Origin: Acidimicrobiia bacterium
Lineage (GTDB): Bacteria; Actinomycetota; Acidimicrobiia; Acidimicrobiales; AC-14
Assembly: GCA_019243595.1 (NCBI GenBank)
Contig: JAFAUA010000344.1
Coordinates: 1 to 9,456, forward strand
Direction of reading: 5' to 3'
DNA: 9,456 bases
Of the stretch, positions 1-5,654 are shown in pieces. Below the pieces are notes generated by a model. That model was given only the letters and a program-made list of their open reading frames with translations. It did not search any database and was not told where the DNA came from. Position 1 is the first letter of the stretch; each line of letters opens with the position of its first letter. Position numbers and translations under genes: made by a program.

Positions 1-379
1 TGACATGCAGGGGGAGACGGTCGACGAGGAACGTCTGGATGACCGTCGTGCCGCGCACGGTCACGACCACGACCGCGTACTTGCCGGTTGGCGGCGTGCT
101 CGCGGCGTGCTGGACCTTCTCGGCGTGGAAGTCGTCGGAGAAGGCGACCACGCAGAAATCGCGGCCGGAAGGCAGCGTTGCGTGGGGGAAGGCGTGGAGC
201 ACGTGTTTCCGGCTCGCCAGCCGCACGCCGACGAGGCGGCCCTGCTGTTGCACGGCGGCTCTGGCCGTCGGCAGCGAGCGGAAGCACACGCTCGACCGGG
301 TGCCGAGTGTCTCGCGCGGCGCCGCGCACGATGCCAGCGCGCCGGCGGCGATCACACAAGCGGCGACGACCCGTCGCAT
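1..379 (-). CDS. Small secreted lipoprotein, unknown function (3' end outside window)
   Basis: Read on the minus strand from ATG at 379-377, an open frame of 126 codons runs to the window edge without a stop. The protein begins with two arginines, a hydrophobic stretch (residues 4-16) and a lipobox L15-A16-S17-C18. This is a classic lipoprotein signal peptide, so the mature protein should be lipidated on Cys18 and anchored outside the membrane. The visible mature part has two more cysteines (C32 and C76, which could pair) and mixed hydrophobic/charged sequence with no TM helix. I do not recognise the domain. Its ATG shares one base with the TGA of the upstream membrane-protein gene (TGATG), so it is the last visible gene of a translationally coupled row. 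The frame is inferred from the signal peptide and the overlap; the C-terminal part cannot be seen. Confidence 0.75.
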   Translation of the reverse strand, partial: MRRVVAACVIAAGALASCAAPRETLGTRSSVCFRSLPTARAAVQQQGRLVGVRLASRKHVLHAFPHATLPSGRDFCVVAFSDDFHAEKVQHAASTPPTGKYAVVVVTVRGTTVIQTFLVDRLPLHV

Positions 380-1452
380 CACGCCGCCGCCTTCTCGCGC
401 TCGGCCTCGACCGCCCGGCGGTCGTGTCGCCGGGTCTGGTACGCCAACGCCGCCCAAGCCACCCAGCCGACGGCGAGCAGGCCCCAGAAGCTGATCAGCC
501 GGTACAACACGACGGTCGCGACCGTTGCCTCTTTCGGTCCGCCGTAGGCGACGAGGGCGATGGTCAGGCTGCCCTCCACGACACCGAGTCCGCCCGGGGT
601 GATCGGGAGATTGATGGCGACCTGGGCGGCGCCGTAGGCGAGCAGCAGGCCCTGCCAGGGGACCCCCGACCCGACAGCGAGGAAGCACAAGGCGAGCGCC
701 AAGCAGTCCCAGAGCCAGTTCGCGGCCGCGAATCCGAAGGCCAGGGCCCAGACGTGACGCCCCGGCGTAACGGCGGTGAGCCGGGCCCAGCCCTCGTCGA
801 CGAGCTGGCGCGGGTCGCCCTTCGGGCGGCGGATGATGCGCTGGCAGAGGCGCACGACCGCGGTGAGGACCGCGAGCGTCCACGTGTGCCGGCGCAGCAG
901 GTAGCGCACGATGAAGAGGAGGCCGACGATCCCGACAGCGACCCCGGCCAGGTCCCAAATGACGCCGTTGTTGTGGGCGAAGATCAGCCCGAGCACCTGC
1001 ACGATGGCGAGCGACGCGGCCGAGGCGATCGACGTGGCGACGAGCACCCAGACCGCCAGGATGTCGTCGGCACCCCGCCGCTTGAACTGCCGGAAGGCAA
1101 AGACGTTCGACCACAGGGGCCCGGCGGGGAGCGAGTTCTGGATGGCGTTCCCCGCGAAGGCGATCGCCGTCATGTCGGCGAGGCTGGCGCGCACGCCGCC
1201 CGCTTCGATGAGTACGCGCTGCATAGCGCCGAAGGCGACGATCGCCAAGAACTCGGTGACGCCGGCCATGGCGACCCACTGCCACTTCAGGTCCTCGAGA
1301 TAGGAGAGGGCGCCCTCGAGCTCTCCGCGCTGCCCGCCCACGGCCCACAGCACGACGATCGCCACGCCCAGCCCGAACAAGAGTGAGAGCGCGCCGCGCA
1401 GGCGCCGGTGCCGCGTCGGCGGCGGAGGCGCCGGGATGGCGGGGTCGGTCAA
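379..1452 (-). CDS. UPF0104 / LPG-synthase-TM-like integral membrane protein
   Basis: A 357-residue polytopic membrane protein. After a proline-rich, basic N-terminus (residues 1-20), hydrophobic segments lie at about 21-39, 58-80, 130-155, 166-184, 234-260, 265-282 and 309-337. Family-like signatures are the small-residue stretch around SLPAGPLWSNVFAF (107-120) and LPITPGGLGVVEG (282-294), followed by a helix with YRLISFW (317-323). They match the flippase-like membrane domain of lysylphosphatidylglycerol synthases and the stand-alone UPF0104 proteins. There is no C-terminal aminoacyl-transferase domain, so lipid aminoacylation is not expected; lipid or polyprenyl-linked substrate translocation is only a family-level guess. 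The start is TTG at 1452-1450, overlapping the stop of the upstream ligase gene as TTGA. The frame stays open further upstream, but that part is arginine/proline-rich and antisense-like inside the ligase gene. The C-terminus is a charged tail. Confidence 0.88.
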   Translation of the reverse strand: MTDPAIPAPPPPTRHRRLRGALSLLFGLGVAIVVLWAVGGQRGELEGALSYLEDLKWQWVAMAGVTEFLAIVAFGAMQRVLIEAGGVRASLADMTAIAFAGNAIQNSLPAGPLWSNVFAFRQFKRRGADDILAVWVLVATSIASAASLAIVQVLGLIFAHNNGVIWDLAGVAVGIVGLLFIVRYLLRRHTWTLAVLTAVVRLCQRIIRRPKGDPRQLVDEGWARLTAVTPGRHVWALAFGFAAANWLWDCLALALCFLAVGSGVPWQGLLLAYGAAQVAINLPITPGGLGVVEGSLTIALVAYGGPKEATVATVVLYRLISFWGLLAVGWVAWAALAYQTRRHDRRAVEAEREKAAA

Positions 1453-2627
1453 CCGCGCGGCCGTTGCTGTTCGGTGCGGTGGGCCGTGCCGATGACGTGC
1501 GGCCGGTCGGTGTGGAGCTCGTCGATCAGGCTGTCGACCACGTCGACGAGGGTGCCGCCCGACGCGACGACGTCGCGCTGGCGCAAGTAGCTCGGGCCGT
1601 GCTCGACGATGGCACGCGCATGATCGAGCTCCGCTTCGCAACCGAGGCGGCGGGCCGTCGGCGTGAGCTCGTCGATCAGGTCGGCGATGGCGTCTCCCAT
1701 GTGCGCCAGCGTGCCACTGTCATCGGTGATCAGCTCGGCGTTGATCCCGTGACGGGCCGCCCGCCACTTGTTCTCACGCACCACCCAGCTGTGCGGCACC
1801 GGAAGTTCGTGGCCCTCGTCGTGCCGTGTGTCGAGCCACTCGACCAGGCACTGGCTGATCGCCGCCATCGACGCCACCTCGCTCATCGTCGGCAGGCCGT
1901 CGCAGATCCGGAGCTCGACGGTGCCGAAGTCAGGATGGGGACGGATGTCCCACCACACCTCCCGGATCGAGCTGATCGCCTTGGCCGACACGAGCGTGTG
2001 CATGAAGTCTTCGAACTCCGACCAGCCCGACAGTTGGTACGGCAGGCCGGCGGTGGGCAGCCCCTCGAAGATCTTCGAGCGGCTCGACGCCAGTCCCGTG
2101 TCCTGGCCCATCCAGTACGGGCTGGACGCCGAGAGGGCGAGGAAGTGCGGGATGTAGGCGGTCAGGGCATTGGCGATGGCGATCGCCTTCTCGGCCGATC
2201 GCACCCCCACGTGGACGTGGATGCCGAAGATCTGCAGGCGTCGGGCCAGCCACTGCATCTCCTCGACGAGGCGTTCGTACCGAGGGTTGGGGCTGATCTG
2301 CTGCTTCGCCCAGTCGGAGAACGGGTGCGTGCCCGAGCAGATGAACGCGAGGTCGCGGCGCTCGAGATGGGGCTGAAGCTCCACCAGGGTCGCCTCGAGG
2401 TCGGCGCGGGCCTCGCCCACCGTCGAGCAGATGCCGGTGATGATCTCAATGGTCGATTCGAGGAGCTCGTGCTTGGCCTTGGGGTGATCGCCGTCGTAGG
2501 GGCGACCGGCGTCGGCCAGGATCTCGGTGGCGCCGCTGTGCAGCTCGCGCGTGTCGACGTCGACGATCTCGAGCTCCATCTCGACGCCGAGGCTCGGGCC
2601 CGCGGAGGAGTGGAAGTCGATCTGCAA
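1449..2627 (-). CDS. GCS2-type glutamate-cysteine / carboxylate-amine ligase (YbdK-like)
   Basis: A 392-residue protein of the glutamate-cysteine ligase type 2 family, which has a glutamine-synthetase-like fold and forms amide bonds between a carboxylate and an amine using ATP. Recognisable blocks are GVEMELEIVD near the N-terminus (14-23, metal/nucleotide-binding acidic strand), GIHVHVGV (135-142), SSPYWMGQDTGLASSRSKIF (168-187), WWDIRPHPDFGTVELRICD (225-243) and RENKWRAARHG (284-293). The length fits the family (about 370-390). E. coli YbdK has weak glutamate-cysteine ligase activity in vitro; the real substrates of most actinobacterial members are not known, so glutathione synthesis should not be assumed. 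The start is TTG at 2627-2625, five bases after GGGGAG, the clearest Shine-Dalgarno in the window. The frame is open further upstream, but only by antisense reading through the neighbouring small gene. The C-terminal ~15 residues are polar and probably unstructured. Confidence 0.93.
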   Translation of the reverse strand: MQIDFHSSAGPSLGVEMELEIVDVDTRELHSGATEILADAGRPYDGDHPKAKHELLESTIEIITGICSTVGEARADLEATLVELQPHLERRDLAFICSGTHPFSDWAKQQISPNPRYERLVEEMQWLARRLQIFGIHVHVGVRSAEKAIAIANALTAYIPHFLALSASSPYWMGQDTGLASSRSKIFEGLPTAGLPYQLSGWSEFEDFMHTLVSAKAISSIREVWWDIRPHPDFGTVELRICDGLPTMSEVASMAAISQCLVEWLDTRHDEGHELPVPHSWVVRENKWRAARHGINAELITDDSGTLAHMGDAIADLIDELTPTARRLGCEAELDHARAIVEHGPSYLRQRDVVASGGTLVDVVDSLIDELHTDRPHVIGTAHRTEQQRPRG

Positions 2628-2631
2628 CAGT

Positions 2632-2647
2632 GCTCCCCGACGGGAGC
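2632..2647 (-). promoter_or_regulatory. Hairpin covering the ligase Shine-Dalgarno
   Basis: On the minus strand, GCTCCC-GTCG-GGGAGC forms a perfect 6-bp stem with a 4-base loop. The right arm and the adjoining loop G contain the GGGGAG Shine-Dalgarno of the TTG-started ligase gene. The hairpin begins on the base directly after the TAG stop (2650-2648) of the zinc-ribbon gene. A ribosome terminating there would open it, so it is well placed to couple ligase translation to the upstream gene. The base pairing is seen; the function is inferred. It has no U-tract, so it is not a Rho-independent terminator. Confidence 0.45.
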
Positions 2648-2827
2648 CTACTGCTGGGTTGGGCGCTCGCCGCGGCTCTCGAGGTACGCCTTGGTGTTGG
2701 CACGAACCCGACGAGGGGCTCGTCTGTGACAACCGAGGCACGGGTCGAAGGCCGGGTTGGCGTAGCCGCACTCTGGACAGTGCCAGAGGCGCAGCGTTTC
2801 GTGCTGCGACCGGTCGTTGCTGGCCAT
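2648..2827 (-). CDS. Small RanBP2-like zinc-ribbon protein (59 aa), unknown function
   Basis: A 59-residue protein with one zinc-binding module: C17-x2-C20-x9-C30-x2-C33, preceded by W15 and with N24 between the cysteine pairs. The order W-x-C-x2-C-x3-N-x5-C-x2-C is one residue short of the RanBP2-type zinc-finger pattern (x6 before the third Cys), which binds RNA or protein in other contexts. The tail (34-59) is basic, then polar, ending in Thr-Gln-Gln, and is probably flexible. The start ATG (2827-2825) is chosen because the module follows directly. Longer forms from GTG at 2893 or 2884 would add up to 22 residues, but would place the intergenic palindrome inside the gene. No Shine-Dalgarno is seen. 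It is the first gene of the minus-strand row, 20 bases ahead of the ligase gene. Partner and biochemical role are unknown. Confidence 0.72.
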   Translation of the reverse strand: MASNDRSQHETLRLWHCPECGYANPAFDPCLGCHRRAPRRVRANTKAYLESRGERPTQQ

Positions 2828-2913
2828 GACGCGCGTATCGACCGTGCTCGCCTCGCTTCGACATAGGTCGATCGACCGTTTCACCCTGATCACCGTGGGC
2901 TAGACCACCCGTC
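2828..2913. promoter_or_regulatory. Divergent intergenic control region
   Basis: These 86 bases separate the minus-strand zinc-ribbon/ligase row from the plus-strand kinase gene and must hold promoters for both unless an upstream long form of the zinc-ribbon gene is used. On the plus strand a -35-like TCGACA lies at 2858-2863, but the positions 17-18 bases later (2881-2887) are a poor -10 match. No Shine-Dalgarno precedes the kinase GTG. A 12-bp palindrome and a 9-bp direct repeat sit here (listed separately). The promoter assignment is weak. Confidence 0.45.
2866..2877. promoter_or_regulatory. Perfect 12-bp palindrome, candidate operator
   Basis: GGTCGATCGACC reads identically on both strands. 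It lies 48 bp upstream of the zinc-ribbon ATG's first base (2827) and 36 bp ahead of the kinase GTG, just downstream of a -35-like TCGACA on the plus strand. This is where a dimeric repressor would block a promoter. The nine bases ATCGACCGT covering its right half (2871-2879) recur as a direct repeat at 2837-2845, 34 bp (about three helical turns) away. No regulator gene is visible in the window, so the binding protein is unknown. Confidence 0.45.
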
Positions 2914-4347
2914 GTGGGTGTGGTCCTGGCGCTCGATCTCGGCACGACCAACGCCAAGGCCCAGCGCTTCGATGACACGGGCGCCGCCGTTGGCGAGCCG
3001 GTCCATCAACCGGCGGCGATCGGCCCCGACGGGTGGGGCGACGTGGAGGCGGTTGCCGGCGCGGCCGAAGCCGTGCTCGACGAAGCGGCCCGTGATGGCA
3101 CGGTCGACGCCGTCGCCGTGTCGGCGGCGTGGCACACGCTTGTCGGTGTCGACGCCGCCCGGCGGGCGACGACCGAGCTGTCGACGTGGCTGGACGACCG
3201 CGCCAGCGACGCCGCGAAGGCACTGCGGGCCGCGGTCGCCGACGCCGACGACGTGCATCAGCGGGTGGGCGCGCCGATCCATCCGTCGTTTCCCTCGGCG
3301 CGCATCCTTCGGCTGGCGAGCCAGGACCCGGCCGCCTTCAAGGCGACCCGCCGCTGGTGCTCGCTCTCGGAGCTCCTTCTCTCGCGTTGGTTCGGCGCCG
3401 ACGTCGGTCCCTCGGCGTCGATCGCCTCGGGCACTGGGTTGTACAACCAGCGCTCCCGCACGTGGGACGAGGAACTGCTGGATGCCGTCGGCATCGACGC
3501 GGCTCGGCTCGGCTCGGTCGACGACCACGTCCGCACCGGTCTGGCGCCCGAGTACCGGTCTCGCTGGCCCGCGCTGGCTGAGGTCCCCTGGTATCCGGCC
3601 CAAGGAGACGGCGCGTGCGCGGTCTTCGGATCCGAGTGCGCGGTGCGGGGGAGGGCGGCGTTGACCGTCGGTACGAGCGCCGCGGTCCGCGTGCTCAGCA
3701 CGCCCGACCGGCGCGAGACGCAGCCGTTGACCGGGGCCCTGTTCGGCTACGTGGTCGGCGCCGACACGCCGGTGGTCGGTGCGGCCCGCTCGAACGCGGG
3801 CGCGGCCGTCGCGTGGGCATCCGACGTCCTCGGCCTCACGGGCATCGACGCCGTCTCCGAGGCCACGAAGGATCGAGCGCCTGGTGGCCACGGCCTTTTC
3901 GTCGACCCGTCGCTGATCACAGAACGCAGTCCCCGCTGGCCGCTGACTCCTTCCGCGGCCTTCGGCGGCGTCCGCCGTACGACGACGCGCATCGACATCC
4001 TTCAGGCGTTCGTGGAAGCGGTGGCGTTCGGGATCGCCGCCGCCGTCGACGCCCTCGAGGCGTGGGCCGGCGCTCAGCAGCTGGTGCTCGGCGGGGGCGC
4101 GTCGACATCCGCGGCGTGGCGTCAGCTCCTGGCCGACGTGATGGGTCGCCCGATCGAGTGCTCGCCCGTCAGCGACGATTCGGCTCGGGGCGCGGCGATC
4201 GCCGCGTCGCTGCGCATGGGGCTTGCAGGCCCGCCCGTGTCGCGGTCGAACGTCGTCGTCGAGCCCGACCGATCGCGAGCCGCGGCCTACGTCGACGTCC
4301 GGGCGGCGCAGGCGGCGGCGTCGTTTGGGGCATCCTGGGGGCCGTGA
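2914..4347 (+). CDS. FGGY-family carbohydrate kinase, gluconokinase-like
   Basis: A 477-residue cytoplasmic sugar kinase of the FGGY family, which uses ATP to phosphorylate a sugar or sugar acid. The N-terminal ribonuclease-H-like domain opens with the phosphate-loop strand DLGTTN (8-13). WLDDRA (92-97) and HPSFPSARILRL (123-134) match the substrate-side segments of gluconokinase-like members. The catalytic aspartate is D232 in GDGA (231-234). The C-terminal domain carries TVGTSAA (251-257) and the adenosine loop LGGGAS (392-397). All key motifs are present and the length is slightly below the usual 480-520. The exact substrate cannot be read from sequence; gluconate is the best guess. GTG at 2914 is taken as start; GTG at 2920 is also possible. 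The stop overlaps the next gene's GTG by four bases, so the two are probably cotranscribed. Confidence 0.92.
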   Translation: MGVVLALDLGTTNAKAQRFDDTGAAVGEPVHQPAAIGPDGWGDVEAVAGAAEAVLDEAARDGTVDAVAVSAAWHTLVGVDAARRATTELSTWLDDRASDAAKALRAAVADADDVHQRVGAPIHPSFPSARILRLASQDPAAFKATRRWCSLSELLLSRWFGADVGPSASIASGTGLYNQRSRTWDEELLDAVGIDAARLGSVDDHVRTGLAPEYRSRWPALAEVPWYPAQGDGACAVFGSECAVRGRAALTVGTSAAVRVLSTPDRRETQPLTGALFGYVVGADTPVVGAARSNAGAAVAWASDVLGLTGIDAVSEATKDRAPGGHGLFVDPSLITERSPRWPLTPSAAFGGVRRTTTRIDILQAFVEAVAFGIAAAVDALEAWAGAQQLVLGGGASTSAAWRQLLADVMGRPIECSPVSDDSARGAAIAASLRMGLAGPPVSRSNVVVEPDRSRAAAYVDVRAAQAAASFGASWGP

Positions 4348-5654
4348 ACGACGTCCTTCCGGGCCGCGACCGCTCGGCGCCGCAGATCTCCGGCGTCGCC
4401 GTGCTCGCCGGCGTCCTCGTCTCCTACGGGGCGTACGCCATCCTCATCTCGATCGTCGCCGCCTTCGCCAACGGTGCCCACTCGCACCAGGTCCTGAGCG
4501 GCGCCACCTTCAAGCAGCTCGGCACCGGCGGCGGCATTGTGGCCGGCATCGTCCTGTTCCTGGCGTGGGGCGCGGGTGGCTTCGTGGCGGCGCGGATGGC
4601 CGGCCGAGACGGTCTCCGTCACGGCGTCTGGGTGTTCGTCGCCGGCGTTGTGCTGATGACGGTTGTCTCCGCCGCCATCACGTGGCTCCCCGGCAGCACC
4701 GCCGTCCTCCGCAACCTTCGCCTGCTCGGGCTGCCCCTTCGGCGTGGTGAATGGCGCGACGTCGCCACCGTCGGAGGACTCGCGTCCCTGATCGGCGCGG
4801 CGGCTGGCGCCGCCGCGGGCGGGTGGTACGCGCTGCGTGAGGCGGTACCGAGGCCGGCGGCTGCTCCGGCACCTGCTCCGGCACCAGCCGCGGCGCCGAC
4901 ACCGGCCCCGGCGGTTACATCGGCGCCGGGAGAGCCGTTCGCCGAGCCGGCGTTCGCCGGTTCGTCGCTGCTCGACGACACCGGGTTCGAGCCGGACCGG
5001 CTGGAGGAACCCACGCCCGAGCCCGTGTTCGGTTCGCCGTTCGAAAACCTGCCCGCGCCGCAGGAATCGGAGGACCGGCCCGTCCCCGCGTGGCTCGAGT
5101 ACGTGCAGGACCGCGAGCGCGCCATCCAGGAGCGGGAGCTCGTCTCGGAGTTCGAAGGGGGTTTCGCCGGCACCGCCGAGCCGGCGCCGACGTTCATCCA
5201 GGACGAGGAGGCGCAGGCGAGCCAGCCGCTCGAGCAACCGGTCGAGCAGCAAGCGCCGTCGCCCGCCGCCGAGGACCGGGCGTGGGCACTCCCCGACGAC
5301 CAGGGTGTGCCCGCGGGCGGAGACGAGGAGATGGCCTTCCCGCCCGCGCCGCCGGTCCCCGTGCCCGAGCCGACGCCGGAGCCGGCCGTCGTCGACGTCA
5401 CGCCCCCGCCATACGACGCGGCGCCGTTCCAAGAACCACCGCCGGCGCCAGAACCGCTGCAGTGGGAGCCGGCCGACGATTTGTATCGCGCCCCGCCGGA
5501 GTCAGCCGGCCAGGAGGAGCTCCAGGCCGAGCCGGAGGCGCCGGCGCCCGAGGTCGACGAGGCGGAGCGGGAGGAGCGCCGTCGCCAGCAGGAGGAGGCG
5601 GCCCGGGCCTACGAGCGAGCTCGCGAAGACGACAACCGGCCGCCGCTCAGCTGA
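4344..5654 (+). CDS. Four-TM membrane protein with long Pro/Ala/Glu-rich tail, unknown function
   Basis: A 436-residue protein in two halves. Residues 1-165 contain four likely transmembrane helices (about 17-42, 62-85, 94-115, 141-163), glycine- and alanine-rich, with small loops. Residues 166-436 are low-complexity: an Ala-Pro tract (170-190), then acidic Pro/Glu-rich sequence, a more structured-looking patch WLEYVQDRERAIQERELVSEF (250-270), and a final highly charged Glu/Arg helix (404-430) that could form a coiled coil. An even number of helices with a short N-terminus suggests both ends face the cytoplasm. I do not recognise a family. The GTG start overlaps the kinase stop as GTGA. The same frame is open upstream to 3615, but that part is an arginine-rich shadow of the kinase gene. 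Its stop lies inside the 3' end of the convergent ABC exporter gene. Confidence 0.85.
   Translation: MNDVLPGRDRSAPQISGVAVLAGVLVSYGAYAILISIVAAFANGAHSHQVLSGATFKQLGTGGGIVAGIVLFLAWGAGGFVAARMAGRDGLRHGVWVFVAGVVLMTVVSAAITWLPGSTAVLRNLRLLGLPLRRGEWRDVATVGGLASLIGAAAGAAAGGWYALREAVPRPAAAPAPAPAPAAAPTPAPAVTSAPGEPFAEPAFAGSSLLDDTGFEPDRLEEPTPEPVFGSPFENLPAPQESEDRPVPAWLEYVQDRERAIQERELVSEFEGGFAGTAEPAPTFIQDEEAQASQPLEQPVEQQAPSPAAEDRAWALPDDQGVPAGGDEEMAFPPAPPVPVPEPTPEPAVVDVTPPPYDAAPFQEPPPAPEPLQWEPADDLYRAPPESAGQEELQAEPEAPAPEVDEAEREERRRQQEEAARAYERAREDDNRPPLS
4862..4885 (+). repeat. Two perfect 12-bp tandem copies in the Ala-Pro tract
   Basis: TGCTCCGGCACC occurs twice back to back, encoding part of the Ala-Pro run (about residues 173-181) of the four-TM membrane protein. 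The 12-bp unit keeps the reading frame, so copy-number change would alter tail length by four residues per unit. This looks like ordinary low-complexity expansion. Confidence 0.8.

Noticed and set aside
2632..2647. Hairpin as a Rho-independent terminator of the zinc-ribbon gene
   Set aside because: The stem is only 6 bp and is not followed by a U-tract; it lies over the next gene's Shine-Dalgarno and ends five bases before the TTG start codon.
88..2729. Long plus-strand frames opposite the membrane protein and ligase genes
   Set aside because: They are rich in Arg, Asp and Gly with no recognisable domain, as expected for antisense frames in very GC-rich DNA. The minus strand carries the family motifs.
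2828..2893. Longer zinc-ribbon protein starting at GTG 2893 or 2884
   Set aside because: It cannot be excluded, but the extra 19-22 residues have no recognisable feature, no better ribosome-binding site is present, and the palindrome would fall inside the coding sequence. ATG 2827 is preferred.
2890..3891. A 333-codon minus-strand frame opposite the kinase gene
   Set aside because: Compositionally an antisense shadow (Arg/Gly/Asp-rich, no motifs), while the kinase on the plus strand has all expected catalytic blocks.
3615..4343. A 5' extension of the four-TM membrane protein gene on the plus strand
   Set aside because: It is an arginine-rich out-of-frame shadow of the FGGY kinase, whose motifs run through this whole region. 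The GTG at 4344 overlapping the kinase stop is the natural start.
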